From Tetrapisispora phaffii CBS 4417 (Eukaryota; Ascomycota; Saccharomycetes; Saccharomycetales; Saccharomycetaceae): 64,000 nucleotides of DNA. Under the pieces are notes generated by a model. The model was not told where the DNA came from, searched no databases, and saw nothing but the letters and a program-made list of their open reading frames with translations. Positions 1 to 10,249 of this stretch are shown one piece after another (position 1 is the stretch's first letter; each line of letters starts with the position of its first letter). The translations under genes and the position numbers were made by a program. The stretch spans positions 124,001 to 188,000 of the forward strand of contig NC_016527.1 of the NCBI RefSeq assembly GCF_000236905.1, written 5' to 3'.

Positions 1-151
1 ATCATAGAACAAATGAAAAATTTACACCAGCATTCACCCCATAAACATACCTTTTAATATATTCGACTATATAAAGCAATAAAACAATTTCAAAATTTGA
101 AGTTATCGAGTTAATAGATTTCTTTAAGGAATGTTGTTCCTCTTATATAAA

Positions 152-1210
152 TCAGTCATTAGTGATGGTGATTACACTATGTGCTTTAATAGTATTGCTT
201 TTTATATCTCTTGCGTTTAACAAATCGTTTCCTTGAAACTTCTTGACACCTTCTTCGTAAGAGCTAACGAGTCCAGATTTCAAGTGTCTTTTTGCGACTC
301 TATCTTGGAGAACAGATTCTGAAATATCTATGTTATATATCAAATAAGACGCTGTACCTTCAACTATTTTATGTATGTTGGCCCAATTTTCCTTGTCATA
401 CAGTAAATACAAACCTTCCAAGATCAGAATCCTCGACTGGCTAGGGATTGTGAGAGCCGCAGTGGATGGATCCTTTAAGGCGTGATTAAATCCAGGAATA
501 CATATACAAGGAATATTCGAGATAAATGTAGAAGACACAGCGTCAAAAACGGTCTCAATAGAATTATTTTGTTCTATTGTCCCAACATTGTTTCTTGCCG
601 TAATTTTTGCAGTTTCACAAAGAGCCTTACACAGTTGTAAGAAGTTATTACTATCAAAAGTCATTGGCGACCCTCTTCTTTTATGTGCTTCCACTGGATC
701 AGTAAAATTATCCAAACAATTTCTGGAGAGATGGAAACCATCCATAGGTACCACTTGTGATAGTTCTATATTACTAAACAATTCTGACTCATTAGCAGCT
801 ATCTTTACTGAATTTGGTAGGCCACCTCTACCAATGACTACTGTACTTCCGTCATTGGCTTGAATTTTCACAGGCTCAAATTTAACATCTTCAACGCATT
901 GGGGCATAATACCATCGTTCTCGACCAAATACTTTTGTAACGGTACACTGATCTCATTAACATTTTTTAGAATATTGACTTCATCTTCATGTACCTGCTG
1001 GTATTTAATTGGTGATTCTCCATGCTTTCCAGTGAAATTGCTTAAGTAGGATGTATACTTTGCATTAATTGCATCACATAAACTTTGAGCAACTGTCGAC
1101 TTTCCCGACCCCGGAGGTCCAACCAAGAGAACTATAACTCGATAATTCTTAGCCATATTCTTACCTAGTAATTGAATCGTATCATCTACAATTCTATCAA
1201 GGTCGACCAT
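152..1210 (-). CDS. YFH7: YFH7-like P-loop ATP-dependent kinase
   Basis: The 352-residue product is very close in length to S. cerevisiae Yfh7 (353). It has a P-loop GPPGSGKS at residues 31-38 near the N-terminus, followed by a phosphoribulokinase/uridine-kinase type fold with motifs such as VPMDGFHLSR and ILILEGLYLLY. Family knowledge: Yfh7 is a P-loop ATPase/kinase whose physiological substrate is unsettled. The start is an ATG at 1208-1210. The gene runs away from the glutaredoxin gene and shares a 537-bp upstream interval with it. That interval also holds an ATG-less open frame ending 14 bp before this start. Identification is by whole-protein resemblance and length. Confidence 0.93.
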   Translation of the reverse strand: MVDLDRIVDDTIQLLGKNMAKNYRVIVLLVGPPGSGKSTVAQSLCDAINAKYTSYLSNFTGKHGESPIKYQQVHEDEVNILKNVNEISVPLQKYLVENDGIMPQCVEDVKFEPVKIQANDGSTVVIGRGGLPNSVKIAANESELFSNIELSQVVPMDGFHLSRNCLDNFTDPVEAHKRRGSPMTFDSNNFLQLCKALCETAKITARNNVGTIEQNNSIETVFDAVSSTFISNIPCICIPGFNHALKDPSTAALTIPSQSRILILEGLYLLYDKENWANIHKIVEGTASYLIYNIDISESVLQDRVAKRHLKSGLVSSYEEGVKKFQGNDLLNARDIKSNTIKAHSVITITND

Positions 1211-1224
1211 ATTTTTGTTTGCTC

Positions 1225-1463
1225 TTAAAATTTCGTTCTGTATCTAGCAACAAATGCGTTAGGCAGGGCTCTGAAGTATCCTTTCCTAACACGAACAGAA
1301 CATAGACTCATGTAAATTGCAGACCACAGACTAACTTCTAAACAATCTTTGACGTTTTCCTCAGAACTCAAATAGAGATCCAAACCCTTATATATGATAT
1401 CCATCACCAAAGTGCCATCGCTGGATCTCACAAGCAACGAAGCTTTTACGGTGTTCAAATGCT
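1225..1463 (-). other. ATG-less open frame: possible 3' exon or frameshifted relic
   Basis: A protein-like frame ends 14 bp before YFH7 on the same strand. It has no ATG: the stop TAG at 1464-1462 directly precedes it, and the first usable codon is TTG at 1458. The residues look natural (alternating hydrophobic and charged, ending VARYRTKF) and the base composition is less AT-rich than nearby intergenic DNA. The stop sits in tttag, which could be a 3' splice site, but I find no GTATGT donor or TACTAAC branch site upstream. A second frame upstream (about 1465-1545) could join it through a one-base slip at the AAAA run near 1444-1447. I do not recognise the protein. Confidence 0.25.
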
Positions 1464-1747
1464 AAAGCGTCTTTCACGTCAATGGCTTCTAGGTTTCTTG
1501 ATTTGATGTTTATAAGAAGTCGATGATAACTATACAAACGGTTACGTTTAATGTTTTGCTATTTGAAGCTTATGAGATTCACATTTGGTATTCTTGTATG
1601 TATTGAAAACGTCGATCGTCTTTGTGTTTTATACGTGTGTTTTGTTCCTAAGTTATTAACACGTTAGAGAATTTTAAACACGTAAAAGTATCATATCATT
1701 TACTGGCTTATACATAAGATTATAACTGAAGTTTGAAGTATTACAAA
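1464..1747. other. Intergenic: upstream region of the glutaredoxin gene
   Basis: This stretch lies between the ATG-less frame and the glutaredoxin start and must hold the divergent promoters of YFH7 and the glutaredoxin. I see no recognised factor site or RNA gene. Confidence 0.5.
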
Positions 1748-2323
1748 ATGTCGTTAATGAATAAGAGAAACGTCAGAATTTTATCCATAACTGGGTTGCT
1801 GTTATTTGTTGTTTTCCTATTTGTGCAGAATGATAACTGGTTGTTAGAGTCTGTAGTTTCCGATAGTAGTGCATCAGCTCCATCTAGAACTGCCGAGAGA
1901 GTTAGGAATAATGAAGCTCCACGTCCAATCGTTGGTGGCTCATCTTCTGGTAAGTTTGATCCTGCTCAAGAATACATTAATATCATGGAAATGGCTCCAG
2001 TTGTTTTATTTTCAAAAACTTTCTGCCCATACTGTAAGAGATTAAAGAAGTTGTTAGCTGATAACTACCGTTTCTCTCCAGACATTAAAATCATCGAATT
2101 GGACAAACATCCAAATGGTGATGAGTTGTTTAGCTATATTAAACAGCAAACCAGCCACACAACAGTCCCAAACCTAATTGTCAATGGGAAGTCTTTAGGT
2201 GGTTTTGATTCTATTAAGAAGCTACAAGATGACAAGTTAGTTGAACAAACTATTCAAAAAGATAGTGATTTCTCTGTGATCGTGTCTTCCAAGGACGCTG
2301 CTCCAAAGCCGAACAAGAAGTGA
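1748..2323 (+). CDS. GRX6: Grx6/Grx7-type secretory-pathway glutaredoxin
   Basis: The protein is 191 residues, counted from the ATG at 1748; the frame is open upstream only from a TTG. It has a short basic start, a transmembrane or signal-anchor segment at about residues 10-27, a low-complexity linker, then a glutaredoxin domain with the active site CPYC at 93-96, a TVPN cis-proline motif and a GGFD motif. Family knowledge: yeast Grx6 and Grx7 are ER/Golgi membrane glutaredoxins facing the lumen. The order glutaredoxin then APC11 matches GRX6 (YDL010W) and APC11 (YDL008W). What is odd is the second cysteine: both S. cerevisiae proteins carry Ser there (CSYS, CPYS). The GRX6 or GRX7 assignment rests on gene order. 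Confidence 0.9.
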   Translation: MSLMNKRNVRILSITGLLLFVVFLFVQNDNWLLESVVSDSSASAPSRTAERVRNNEAPRPIVGGSSSGKFDPAQEYINIMEMAPVVLFSKTFCPYCKRLKKLLADNYRFSPDIKIIELDKHPNGDELFSYIKQQTSHTTVPNLIVNGKSLGGFDSIKKLQDDKLVEQTIQKDSDFSVIVSSKDAAPKPNKK

Positions 2324-2791
2324 TTCAAGAGTAATTATAATTACGAGTAATCCCCTCACTCTCTTTTCTCTATCAAGCTTAATGATGCAACGATCCTGTT
2401 TTATTGAGCTCACGCTCAAAAATTCTTCAACAAGGTTCTAATTAATTGTAAGTAGGTATATCTAATAATAACGCCAATATGGTTTCAACACTTTCTCTTT
2501 TGTATATATATTATGTATAAGTATCGACAAGTATCAATTCCTAGCAATATATTGGATATTAACCGTATTGATTAAACCATTTAAAGATTACAAAAGGTGC
2601 AATAGCTGTAACGTTTAGTTTGCGAATTTGTGAATTCAAATATTTGAAGTCTCAAAATCACTTCATCGTTATATAAAAGCGTTACTTTAAGGAATAATGG
2701 TTATAAGTACATACATGAGGTTCTAAAAACGACTGTAGCTTCTGATATAGTAGAGAATTACAATATCCATAATCGGAGTTTATCTATAGCA
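2324..2791. other. Intergenic between GRX6 and APC11
   Basis: This is a tandem intergenic spacer. The S. cerevisiae gene found here (YDL009C) has no convincing counterpart: the only open frame on the minus strand is short and overlaps the GRX6 end. Nothing else recognised. Confidence 0.5.
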
Positions 2792-3334
2792 ATGAAAGTG
2801 CAGATTAAGAATGTGAACGGTGTATTTGCTTGGGGTTGGCAAATTCCTAAACATGATCAAAAAGTTAAGAAAGATCACAACAATAGCATCGTTTCAGGGT
2901 CAGATGTAGACCACCAAGAGCAAAATAGTGATGACGAAGATGACGAAGAAGATTTCTGTGGTATCTGCAGAGCTAGTTTCATTAGAGCATGTCCTAATTG
3001 TAAATTTCCAAGCGATGGCTGTCCTATTGTGATTGGAAAATGTAAGCATAATTTCCACGTCCATTGCATATTCGAATGGTTAGAGACTGAGGCTTCTAGA
3101 GGTCTTTGTCCCATGTGTAGGCAAGTATTTGAATTACGCAAAGGTGTGGTTATTAACGATCTGCATTACGTTACTTTTAAAGAGTTGATATTGAAAAGAC
3201 AAAAAGAACAGAATGAGTTCGAAGCCACTGCAGAAGATGATGAAGCTCTAGCTAGAATGATAGCAGCACAAGAGGGTAATAATGGAGATGTTCCTGTAGA
3301 CGATATACTAGATCAAGACATGGTTGTCCGATAA
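2792..3334 (+). CDS. APC11: Anaphase-promoting complex RING subunit Apc11
   Basis: The protein is 180 residues (S. cerevisiae 165). It starts MKVQIKNVNGVFAWGWQIP, the conserved Apc11 N-terminus that packs on the cullin Apc2. An acidic insert follows, then a RING-H2 domain (about residues 50-110) with CGICRASF, CPNC, the HNFHVHC core and CPMCRQ. The tail ends DDILDQDMVVR, like the yeast protein. Family knowledge: Apc11 is the catalytic RING subunit of the APC/C ubiquitin ligase and recruits E2 enzymes to drive mitotic exit. All expected zinc ligands appear present. It follows the glutaredoxin gene in tandem and faces TRP1 tail to tail. Confidence 0.96.
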   Translation: MKVQIKNVNGVFAWGWQIPKHDQKVKKDHNNSIVSGSDVDHQEQNSDDEDDEEDFCGICRASFIRACPNCKFPSDGCPIVIGKCKHNFHVHCIFEWLETEASRGLCPMCRQVFELRKGVVINDLHYVTFKELILKRQKEQNEFEATAEDDEALARMIAAQEGNNGDVPVDDILDQDMVVR

Positions 3335-3509
3335 CTCATATGAAATTGGCTAAATCGTTGTAAAGAGCGTAGAAGTGGTTCTTTGCTGGTTCGAAGTTGC
3401 ACTGCTTTTGTTTGCAGATAGTTGCAATCACTATTGATATAACTTCAATGCATTTTATATCCTATATATATGTATGTATGGTTTTTGTTACATAAAAATG
3501 ATAATGACT

Positions 3510-4199
3510 TTATGTATTGGCATTCTTAATAAATGATCTAATCTTTTCATGATCTTTCTTACCGTCAGTTTCAGTACCTCCACTAACGTCAACACCAATG
3601 AGACCATCCAAACGAACTGCTTGGGATACGTTACTTGGATTCAACCCTCCTGCTAACAGGAACCGAACGTCATCATCATGACTCCGAGCCCAGTGAGATA
3701 TATCCGACCAATTCAATAGTTCGCCAGTACCACCTGCTTCTGAATCGAACAATGGCAAACAGATGTTTTCTTTGTGTCCACTTTGCATGTAGTTTCTATT
3801 CATATCCAATACCAGTTCATTATCTCTTGGGAACAGCACTCTTTTAATAACTGGTTTTTTTATGTAATCATAATACTCTTTCCAATCCTCATCACCGTGC
3901 AATTGAATAATATCCAAATGGTAATCTTCGACTATCTTCAGAACTTCTTCCTTTGGCTGGTTTCTAAATACACCAACAAGATAGACAGAATTCCCAGAAT
4001 TTCTGCTCTCTTGAACCCTATTAGCAATTTCAGTGGCAACGTCTTTCAGGACAGTTCTTTTCCTTCCAGGCACACAGATGACACCTAACAGCGCTGCGCC
4101 TGAATCAATAGCCACTTGGGCGGAGTTAACATCACTTAAACCACATGTCTTCACAACGGGAAGGTTTGCCAGGACATCATCAAATATTTTGGAACTCAT
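3510..4199 (-). CDS. TRP1: Phosphoribosylanthranilate isomerase (tryptophan synthesis)
   Basis: The protein is 229 residues (yeast 224), a single TIM-barrel domain of the N-(5'-phosphoribosyl)anthranilate isomerase family. It catalyses the third step of the tryptophan branch. The family motifs are visible: KTCGL with the catalytic cysteine near the start, IQLHGDE in the middle, LAGGLNPSNV, and DVSGGTE with the catalytic aspartate near the end. The start is ATG at 4197-4199. It is convergent with APC11 and divergent from SOK1, as in S. cerevisiae, where SOK1 (YDR006C) adjoins TRP1 (YDR007W). A TGACTC at 4346-4351, about 147 bp upstream, could be a weak Gcn4-type site; that is inference only. 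Confidence 0.97.
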   Translation of the reverse strand: MSSKIFDDVLANLPVVKTCGLSDVNSAQVAIDSGAALLGVICVPGRKRTVLKDVATEIANRVQESRNSGNSVYLVGVFRNQPKEEVLKIVEDYHLDIIQLHGDEDWKEYYDYIKKPVIKRVLFPRDNELVLDMNRNYMQSGHKENICLPLFDSEAGGTGELLNWSDISHWARSHDDDVRFLLAGGLNPSNVSQAVRLDGLIGVDVSGGTETDGKKDHEKIRSFIKNANT

Positions 4200-5017
4200 C
4201 TCTGCAATGACGCAACCAAGTTATATTAACAATCTCAACAATTCCTGATTTTAAAGTTCCAACACCCTTCCATCAAACATGAGCTAAAAGGTAACGAAAT
4301 TTTAAACCAAAGGAACATACTCAAACAGAAAGCATAGTCTCCCAATGACTCCTCTCCCTCCCCCTCTCAATATATGTATCTAGGTATCGAACCAGTCCTG
4401 TTCCCAGTAATCAACTCAGTTGTCAATAGCCATTGTTACCATCACCATCACATCACCATCTCATCTCATCTCATCTCATTTTTCAAATTAAATTGTCATT
4501 TTTTATGTCCTTTCTACGCGCGTTTCTCCGTAAAAAGACCCTTTTTTGGCAAAAAAAATGTTTTTAAAGTTTCGAAAAAACATAAAAATCTCTCACTTTT
4601 TGTCTCAAACTTATCTGACAATTGGCCATTAGACAACTTGTTTAATTAGTAAAGAATTGCGATGATTAAGTGAAGTAGGAGGGGTGTGTGGTGATCTATC
4701 TATTTCGCGTCTTGATCATATGAGCTATATCTTGCCCTGAAGTCATCAAGAGAGTTAAGCATTCTAAGTGAAATTTTTAAGAATATCAAGAATTTGGAAA
4801 GTTTGTAATTTAACGGAACCTCGTTTTCATATTTACATTTACATAGTTATATATATATACAAATAACTGATTCAGGTTTTAATCCCACCTTAGCTGTAGT
4901 GAATTCAAGGATATCGTAACTTTTTGGTGGCAAGAACTACATTCGCTAGCAGGATTGCTTATCCATACATTTAAATTAAACATTTTTTTTTATCGACATA
5001 GGAGTTATAGTAAAGAG
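4200..5017. other. Divergent TRP1-SOK1 intergenic region
   Basis: The 818-bp divergent spacer holds a pentanucleotide repeat of the TCATC/ATCTC type (about 4455-4481), TGACTC at 4346-4351, a T-rich stretch near 4550, and an exact 11-base match to the S. cerevisiae replication-origin consensus (ATTTACATTTA, 4831-4841). Such matches are common in AT-rich DNA. A 91-codon frame at 4374-4649 is low complexity and probably chance. Confidence 0.5.
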
Positions 5018-7288
5018 ATGGTCAATAATGAGGATTCAAAAAAGGACACTGGTGTCCCCCATTCAAATATCGCTGGTGACAACCAATCCAATTCAATGAA
5101 TAATGAAAAATTGAGTAGAAGAACGCACAGAATCATTTTTAAACCTCTCTCGGTAGATGATAATATGATTACAAATAATAATGTACAGTGTCTTAATATA
5201 CCTGATGGAAATAAAATCAAGAAAGTTTATATCCCAACCAATTTGAAAGATCCTCACGAAATTGCTAGAATATTTAATGCGGCTGTGAGTGTCAATAAAT
5301 CCGGGACTGGAAAAACCACCATGACTACCACAACGAGAACCATTGCCAATCAACAGGAAAGTGCTCCAATCACTTCCACAACTATTGTTGAGCTAGATCA
5401 ACGTAATAACGAAGCTGTAGCTGAAGTTAAAATAGATGGAATAAATATCGTCGAAGAAGGACTGGAGAATGCACAACAACAGCAACAAACAGGCGCAACG
5501 GGGCTCAATAAAAATAAACAAGAACCTGTAGAAAAGCATAAAGTTGAACCCACGGTATCAAAGAAGAAATTGCTGGACAGCCGTGTGCTTAACTCAACTA
5601 AACCACCAAATAAACCATTCTGTACAATGACTATGGAGGAAAGAGTAGAAAGATTAAACTCTACGGTGGGGGAAGATCAAATACCTTTACCAGCTATTAA
5701 TATATTCCATTTAAAAGAATTAGAAGTTAATGAAATCATTAAAAATGCTCAACTAAGACATGATATTGTATTCGATCCAAATTTACAATTCAGACCCAAC
5801 CTTGATGGAAATATCGGTGTTAAAAAGAGAGAACTATCGCAACTGTACTGGAATGATTTAGAAAATGAAATTATCATATATCGAAATGACATTAGTCTAT
5901 TTAATCTGAAGAAATCAAGATTGTATCCATTGTTTGATAATATTAGAAAAATTATGATGACTATTGTCACGCCAAATGATTACCAAATGGTGAAGGATGT
6001 TTTAAATCCAGAAATGAATGTCCAAAATTTGATAAGAGATACCTTGGATGTAAACAACCTGTCGTCTTGGATATATGATATTTTGAAAAAATATTGTGCC
6101 CCAATGAGAGACTCTTTGGTTGAAAAACTGAATACTGCATTCGAGAAGGCAATCGAACTAAAATCCTTACATGAATTTATTGGCTGTATTGCACTATTCC
6201 TTGAGATAATGGAACTAATGAGACTGGATATGGCTAACCATCAAATTAGACTTATAAGGCCGGCCCTAATTTCGAATTCCATTGAATTTGAAAGGCAGTA
6301 TAATCAAACTATTCTGTCGAAACCTAATAATATTTATGTCAGTTCATTCCATTGGTTTAAGAAAACATATGACGAGGAAGTATCAAATGGTAATCTCATT
6401 GTTGGACAGACTCTTCCCAGACAAATTTATAGATTAGTCATAAAAGATATCCTGAATTTAACTTCATGTTCGAATATGGTAGATGAGTTCCCAATTATAT
6501 TGAGCACGGATAAAGCCCTTTTATTGTCCCTGAGATCAAAAATCAGACAAATTGTCTGTTTAATGATATGCAAACTATTATTCGACCAATTAGTTATGCA
6601 TCATGAAGCCGTGAGAATTGACAATAAATTGAAAACTTTCATTAAAAGTTCATATTCAAATGAGGAAATGATAGCTGATATTATTGCTATAATTAAAGAT
6701 GAAAGTGGTAATTTTAAGTGGACAAGAAATACATCTGCCGTTTCTTTACATTTATATTACAAAATTCAACAGTTAATCAATCGTTATAACATAGAGCAAA
6801 ACGAACCTGGAGAAAATAGACAAGAATCAAAAACTAGCACACCGGCATTTGTAAACTTAGCTGAGGAAAATATTGCGTTTGCAAAACAATGGCTAGCTAA
6901 ACAAATACAATCAAATACTCCGGTGTATCAATTATTAGAGAAAAGAGTTTATAAAATCATCGAAAATGTTATATACAATATATCTGATTGTACATTAGGT
7001 GGTGAAATCAATCAAAGTTATATGAAAGTATTTAACAAAAATGAGAAAAAAATCGATTTAAAAACATTAATCAGTTTATCTAAATCGAGCCATTATAACA
7101 ACAACGCTAATAACGAGGATGAAAATAACAACACTTTATTCTTATTATCAGATGAGCAAAAATTCTTACCAATTAGTTTAAAACATTTTGAGAATGAAAT
7201 CTTATTAGCAACAACATTAATTAATTTCCATTGGTCTGTCGTCGGGTACCACTATGTCCAATTTTTAGGAAATAACATATCTAAATAG
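5018..7288 (+). CDS. SOK1: Sok1-like Tcp11-domain protein
   Basis: The protein is 756 residues from the ATG at 5018; the frame is open upstream to a TTG at 4955, but those 21 residues look like read-through of the leader. S. cerevisiae Sok1 has 901. The first 220 residues are polar and low complexity, including a short Gln run. The rest is a long helical Tcp11 (T-complex protein 11) domain starting around ERVERLNSTVGED and IIKNAQLRHDIVFDPNLQF. Family knowledge: SOK1 was found as a high-copy suppressor of loss of cAMP-dependent kinase; its biochemical role is unknown. Placement between TRP1 and MAF1 matches YDR005C to YDR007W. Confidence 0.9.
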   Translation: MVNNEDSKKDTGVPHSNIAGDNQSNSMNNEKLSRRTHRIIFKPLSVDDNMITNNNVQCLNIPDGNKIKKVYIPTNLKDPHEIARIFNAAVSVNKSGTGKTTMTTTTRTIANQQESAPITSTTIVELDQRNNEAVAEVKIDGINIVEEGLENAQQQQQTGATGLNKNKQEPVEKHKVEPTVSKKKLLDSRVLNSTKPPNKPFCTMTMEERVERLNSTVGEDQIPLPAINIFHLKELEVNEIIKNAQLRHDIVFDPNLQFRPNLDGNIGVKKRELSQLYWNDLENEIIIYRNDISLFNLKKSRLYPLFDNIRKIMMTIVTPNDYQMVKDVLNPEMNVQNLIRDTLDVNNLSSWIYDILKKYCAPMRDSLVEKLNTAFEKAIELKSLHEFIGCIALFLEIMELMRLDMANHQIRLIRPALISNSIEFERQYNQTILSKPNNIYVSSFHWFKKTYDEEVSNGNLIVGQTLPRQIYRLVIKDILNLTSCSNMVDEFPIILSTDKALLLSLRSKIRQIVCLMICKLLFDQLVMHHEAVRIDNKLKTFIKSSYSNEEMIADIIAIIKDESGNFKWTRNTSAVSLHLYYKIQQLINRYNIEQNEPGENRQESKTSTPAFVNLAEENIAFAKQWLAKQIQSNTPVYQLLEKRVYKIIENVIYNISDCTLGGEINQSYMKVFNKNEKKIDLKTLISLSKSSHYNNNANNEDENNNTLFLLSDEQKFLPISLKHFENEILLATTLINFHWSVVGYHYVQFLGNNISK

Positions 7289-7959
7289 TGGATATCTGTC
7301 TATAAACACGCACACACACATATATATGTAGTCAAATATGTATACCCCAGAATGAAGTTGAAGAGAGTGGAAAACTGACATCTTATTATAGAAATTATTC
7401 ACATTCACATTCACATTAGTCAACTAATTGACCTTAGTCTCCTGGAAGGAATCTCTTTTTTAACTTGTAAAAACATATTTCAAACTTCAACTGCACTCTC
7501 GCTTTCGAGGTGCCTTCTCAGATACTAATAAGGCCTTCTAGCTCAAAGCACACAACGGAATCTTTACAATAGTGACACTATCTTAACCTCATGTCATCGG
7601 TTGAAACCTTGTCTACTTTAACCAGTATGGTACCTTTACCACGAGAAGTCGGGTAATCGCAACATTTCCATTTTTTATCGATGAACAGAAATGTTGAAAT
7701 TTGAAAAAAAATCAATGCAACCTTCAACATCAGTAACACTATTTGGATAATGAACATATATATTATAATATAATAAATAAAGCCCTCAAATGGTTCATTG
7801 AATGTATGCCTTTGAATCTTGCAGTATGATGTTCGAATATATAACTATTAACAATTGCATAAATTTTGTTTGCTTTGGCTGTTCTTTTTTGGACGGACAA
7901 ACAGAAAACTTAATAGCCAACCAATACATATATATGTATATCATAATATTAAGAATATA
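7289..7959. other. Intergenic SOK1-MAF1
   Basis: This tandem spacer has a CA run with alternating TA (7305-7330) and a hexamer repeat TTCACA, three copies at about 7397-7417. No RNA gene or clear factor site was found. The MAF1 leader carries an open frame from 7855 that lacks an ATG before 7960. Confidence 0.4.
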
Positions 7960-9234
7960 ATGAAATTTATCGATGAATTAGATGTCGAGAGAGTCAATCA
8001 GTCACTGAATTTTGAAACTGCAGACTGTAAAATTACTGGTAGTTGTGATATTTTTACTACTAAGGCAGTAGCGTCAGATAAAAAACTTTATAAAACTATC
8101 GACAATCATTTGAACGAATTGCTACAAGAAAATGAAAATTACAATTTAGTAATACAACAGAGGAAAAATAGTGTTATTGATATTGCTAGTGAATCGGAAG
8201 ATGCGATTGTAAACACAAGCTCCAACTCTCTTAATATTGAAAATGGACAAAATTCTCCTGCTGATAAACAATACGGTAAACAGAATATTAATTCCTTTTG
8301 GGAACAAAAGAGAAGGTTATCTGTAAATGATAATGATGATCAGGCAAAACCTAACTTCTTTGTGAGAACTAATAAACTTAATGATCAAAATTTAAAAGAA
8401 TTAGTGTCAGAAAATGACTATGTAAGTTCTTCTTCAGTGGAATCTGTAAATTTAACTAAACGTTCCAGACATGCCAGTAACAGCAGCATTTCAAGTAATA
8501 TATCAAACAATACCAGTAGTAATAACAACAGTAATAATAACAACAACAACAATAATAATAATAATGATTTGAAATCAGATGACTCGAAAGTAAATACCTT
8601 CAATGACACTACTCTACAAAATAATAACAAATTCAAAGTCACGAAAACTCATCCAAATAGGAGGAGATCCTCCATTCAAGATGCCCCCCCTAATATAAGT
8701 ATTGGTCCATTTGGTCCAATAAGTGAAACTGCCAGCAGGCGAACGTTTGCTTATCTGATTGCAATCTTAAATGCATCTTATCCGGATCATGACTTCTCTT
8801 CTTTAGAACCAACCAATTTTGTCAAGAGCACCATTAAGCAAATGGTTTCTAAAATTGAGAATTCACTATATTCATTAGGCAAAAAACCAGATGAATCAAT
8901 GTGGGAAATTATAAATTCGCACATGGATTTTTCCGATTCTGTCATTTATGAATATGACCCATCTAAATTATTATTAGACGATGAACCAGGATATTTGTGG
9001 AGTCTAAATTGGTTCATATTTAATAAAAAAAGGAAGAGGGTCGCTTACATATACTTGACATGTGTTAGATTACAAAATAACTTGGGAGAGCTAAATAAAG
9101 ATAATATTCCTCTGATGTCAAAAAAAGAATATGTTATTGATCATGATTCTAATAATTTTGAAGGTGAATATGATTTAGCAGTTGAAGAAAATGCAATCGA
9201 AGACGATTCAGATATGGATGTGGCTGTAAATTAG
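7960..9234 (+). CDS. MAF1: Maf1, repressor of RNA polymerase III
   Basis: The protein is 424 residues (yeast 395) from the ATG at 7960. The N-terminus [18 protein letters not shown] is nearly identical to yeast Maf1, followed by [19 protein letters not shown]. The middle is a variable linker rich in Ser and Asn, including an Asn run around 8530-8565. The C-terminal Maf1 half starts at [20 protein letters not shown]. Family knowledge: Maf1 represses Pol III under starvation and stress and is held inactive by phosphorylation. Basic-serine stretches such as RRRSS and KRSRHAS look like kinase sites. No intron is needed to read the protein, whereas I recall the S. cerevisiae gene having a 5' intron. 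It follows SOK1 as in S. cerevisiae. Confidence 0.95.
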   Translation: MKFIDELDVERVNQSLNFETADCKITGSCDIFTTKAVASDKKLYKTIDNHLNELLQENENYNLVIQQRKNSVIDIASESEDAIVNTSSNSLNIENGQNSPADKQYGKQNINSFWEQKRRLSVNDNDDQAKPNFFVRTNKLNDQNLKELVSENDYVSSSSVESVNLTKRSRHASNSSISSNISNNTSSNNNSNNNNNNNNNNNDLKSDDSKVNTFNDTTLQNNNKFKVTKTHPNRRRSSIQDAPPNISIGPFGPISETASRRTFAYLIAILNASYPDHDFSSLEPTNFVKSTIKQMVSKIENSLYSLGKKPDESMWEIINSHMDFSDSVIYEYDPSKLLLDDEPGYLWSLNWFIFNKKRKRVAYIYLTCVRLQNNLGELNKDNIPLMSKKEYVIDHDSNNFEGEYDLAVEENAIEDDSDMDVAVN

Positions 9235-10249
9235 ACATGGAACTAGGAACATCTGCCAAATATAATAAAAAAGAATACAAAATTAAATCAATCTGTATTA
9301 ACATTCATTTAAATGTCACTTTGCTGACACTTTAATATTACCTTTCGTTACGTTTTTGTTAAAAAGAGTTAAATCTACTATTATGATTTATAAGTTCATA
9401 TAGTTCTAATCTCCTTCTATTAATTTGATTTGGAAAACAGAATTATACTTATTTTTTCGAAAACTTGTCCAAATTTTAAGTGACGTATTATACTATTAAT
9501 ACAATCTTGTTAATTATTTTGTAAATAATTTTAAACTATGCTTCTAACAAGAATTTCTAATTGTTAATGTCACTTTCTCATCTTAGTACATAAATTAGTT
9601 ATTGATAAATCATCGTATGCATTGTTTTCTTGTTAAATAGAAGATGTAATTCTTAATAATAATAATATTAATATTAATTTTAATAGTTAACTTTGTGAAT
9701 TCTTATCTATTTCACCTTTATATATTCTAAATTGATTAACAATGGCATTTTTCTAATCGAGTATGATGAAATACTGGAGACAACAAAGAATGTTTTCTTA
9801 CGGGATTATTGTAGAATATTAATAAAGGTATTGTATATTAAGTCAATTAAATTTATATGCTGTTTATATGTATAAAACTTCGTATGTGTTCGGAAATAAC
9901 GACTATTGACAAAGTGTCAATTTAATAACCAATATATTTTGGTCATATAATAATATAACACAGTCCATAGGGGTAAATTAAAATAATAACTCAAACATAG
10001 TAGCGAAAGTTGGTTGATTAAAGCAACAAATTTTATATGCTCAACTTGTATGCTCACTCTCTCAAAATGAAGACTTAAACTGCGAAGTAATTGGAAAATA
10101 AAGGATTGGTAATGCAATTAGAATTAATTATTACTGTAGAATAAAAATCCTCTTCTGTTGACTTGTAATGTACAGTGAAGAGGAGGGGGGTATGAAATGA
10201 ATAATTGAGAATATATGTATGTATATATCCAGTGATCGCTCATTTGAAC
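9235..10249. other. Long convergent gap at the RAD57 position
   Basis: This is 1,015 bp between two genes facing each other, which is long for a convergent spacer. In S. cerevisiae RAD57 (YDR004W) lies between MAF1 and RCR2. No RAD57-like frame is visible; the longest frame (9917-10117, minus) shows no recombinase motif. The DNA is AT-rich with no recognised sites. Confidence 0.5.

Noticed and set aside
2237..2419. Counterpart of YDL009C between GRX6 and APC11
   Set aside because: The only minus-strand frame overlaps the GRX6 coding end and shows no independent protein character.
4376..4400. Possible tRNA B box (GGTTCGATACC on the minus strand)
   Set aside because: No matching A box at the right distance and no cloverleaf could be drawn from the flanking bases.
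4374..4649. 91-codon frame between TRP1 and SOK1
   Set aside because: It is driven by the TCATC repeat and AT-rich DNA; no family features.
9763..9769. C-box-like ATGATGA in the MAF1-RCR gap (snoRNA search)
   Set aside because: No CTGA D box or terminal stem within a snoRNA length.
9886..9905. CDEIII-like TTCGGAAATAA between MAF1 and RCR
   Set aside because: A good core match, but no AT-rich 80-160 bp block or CDEI lies at the needed distance.
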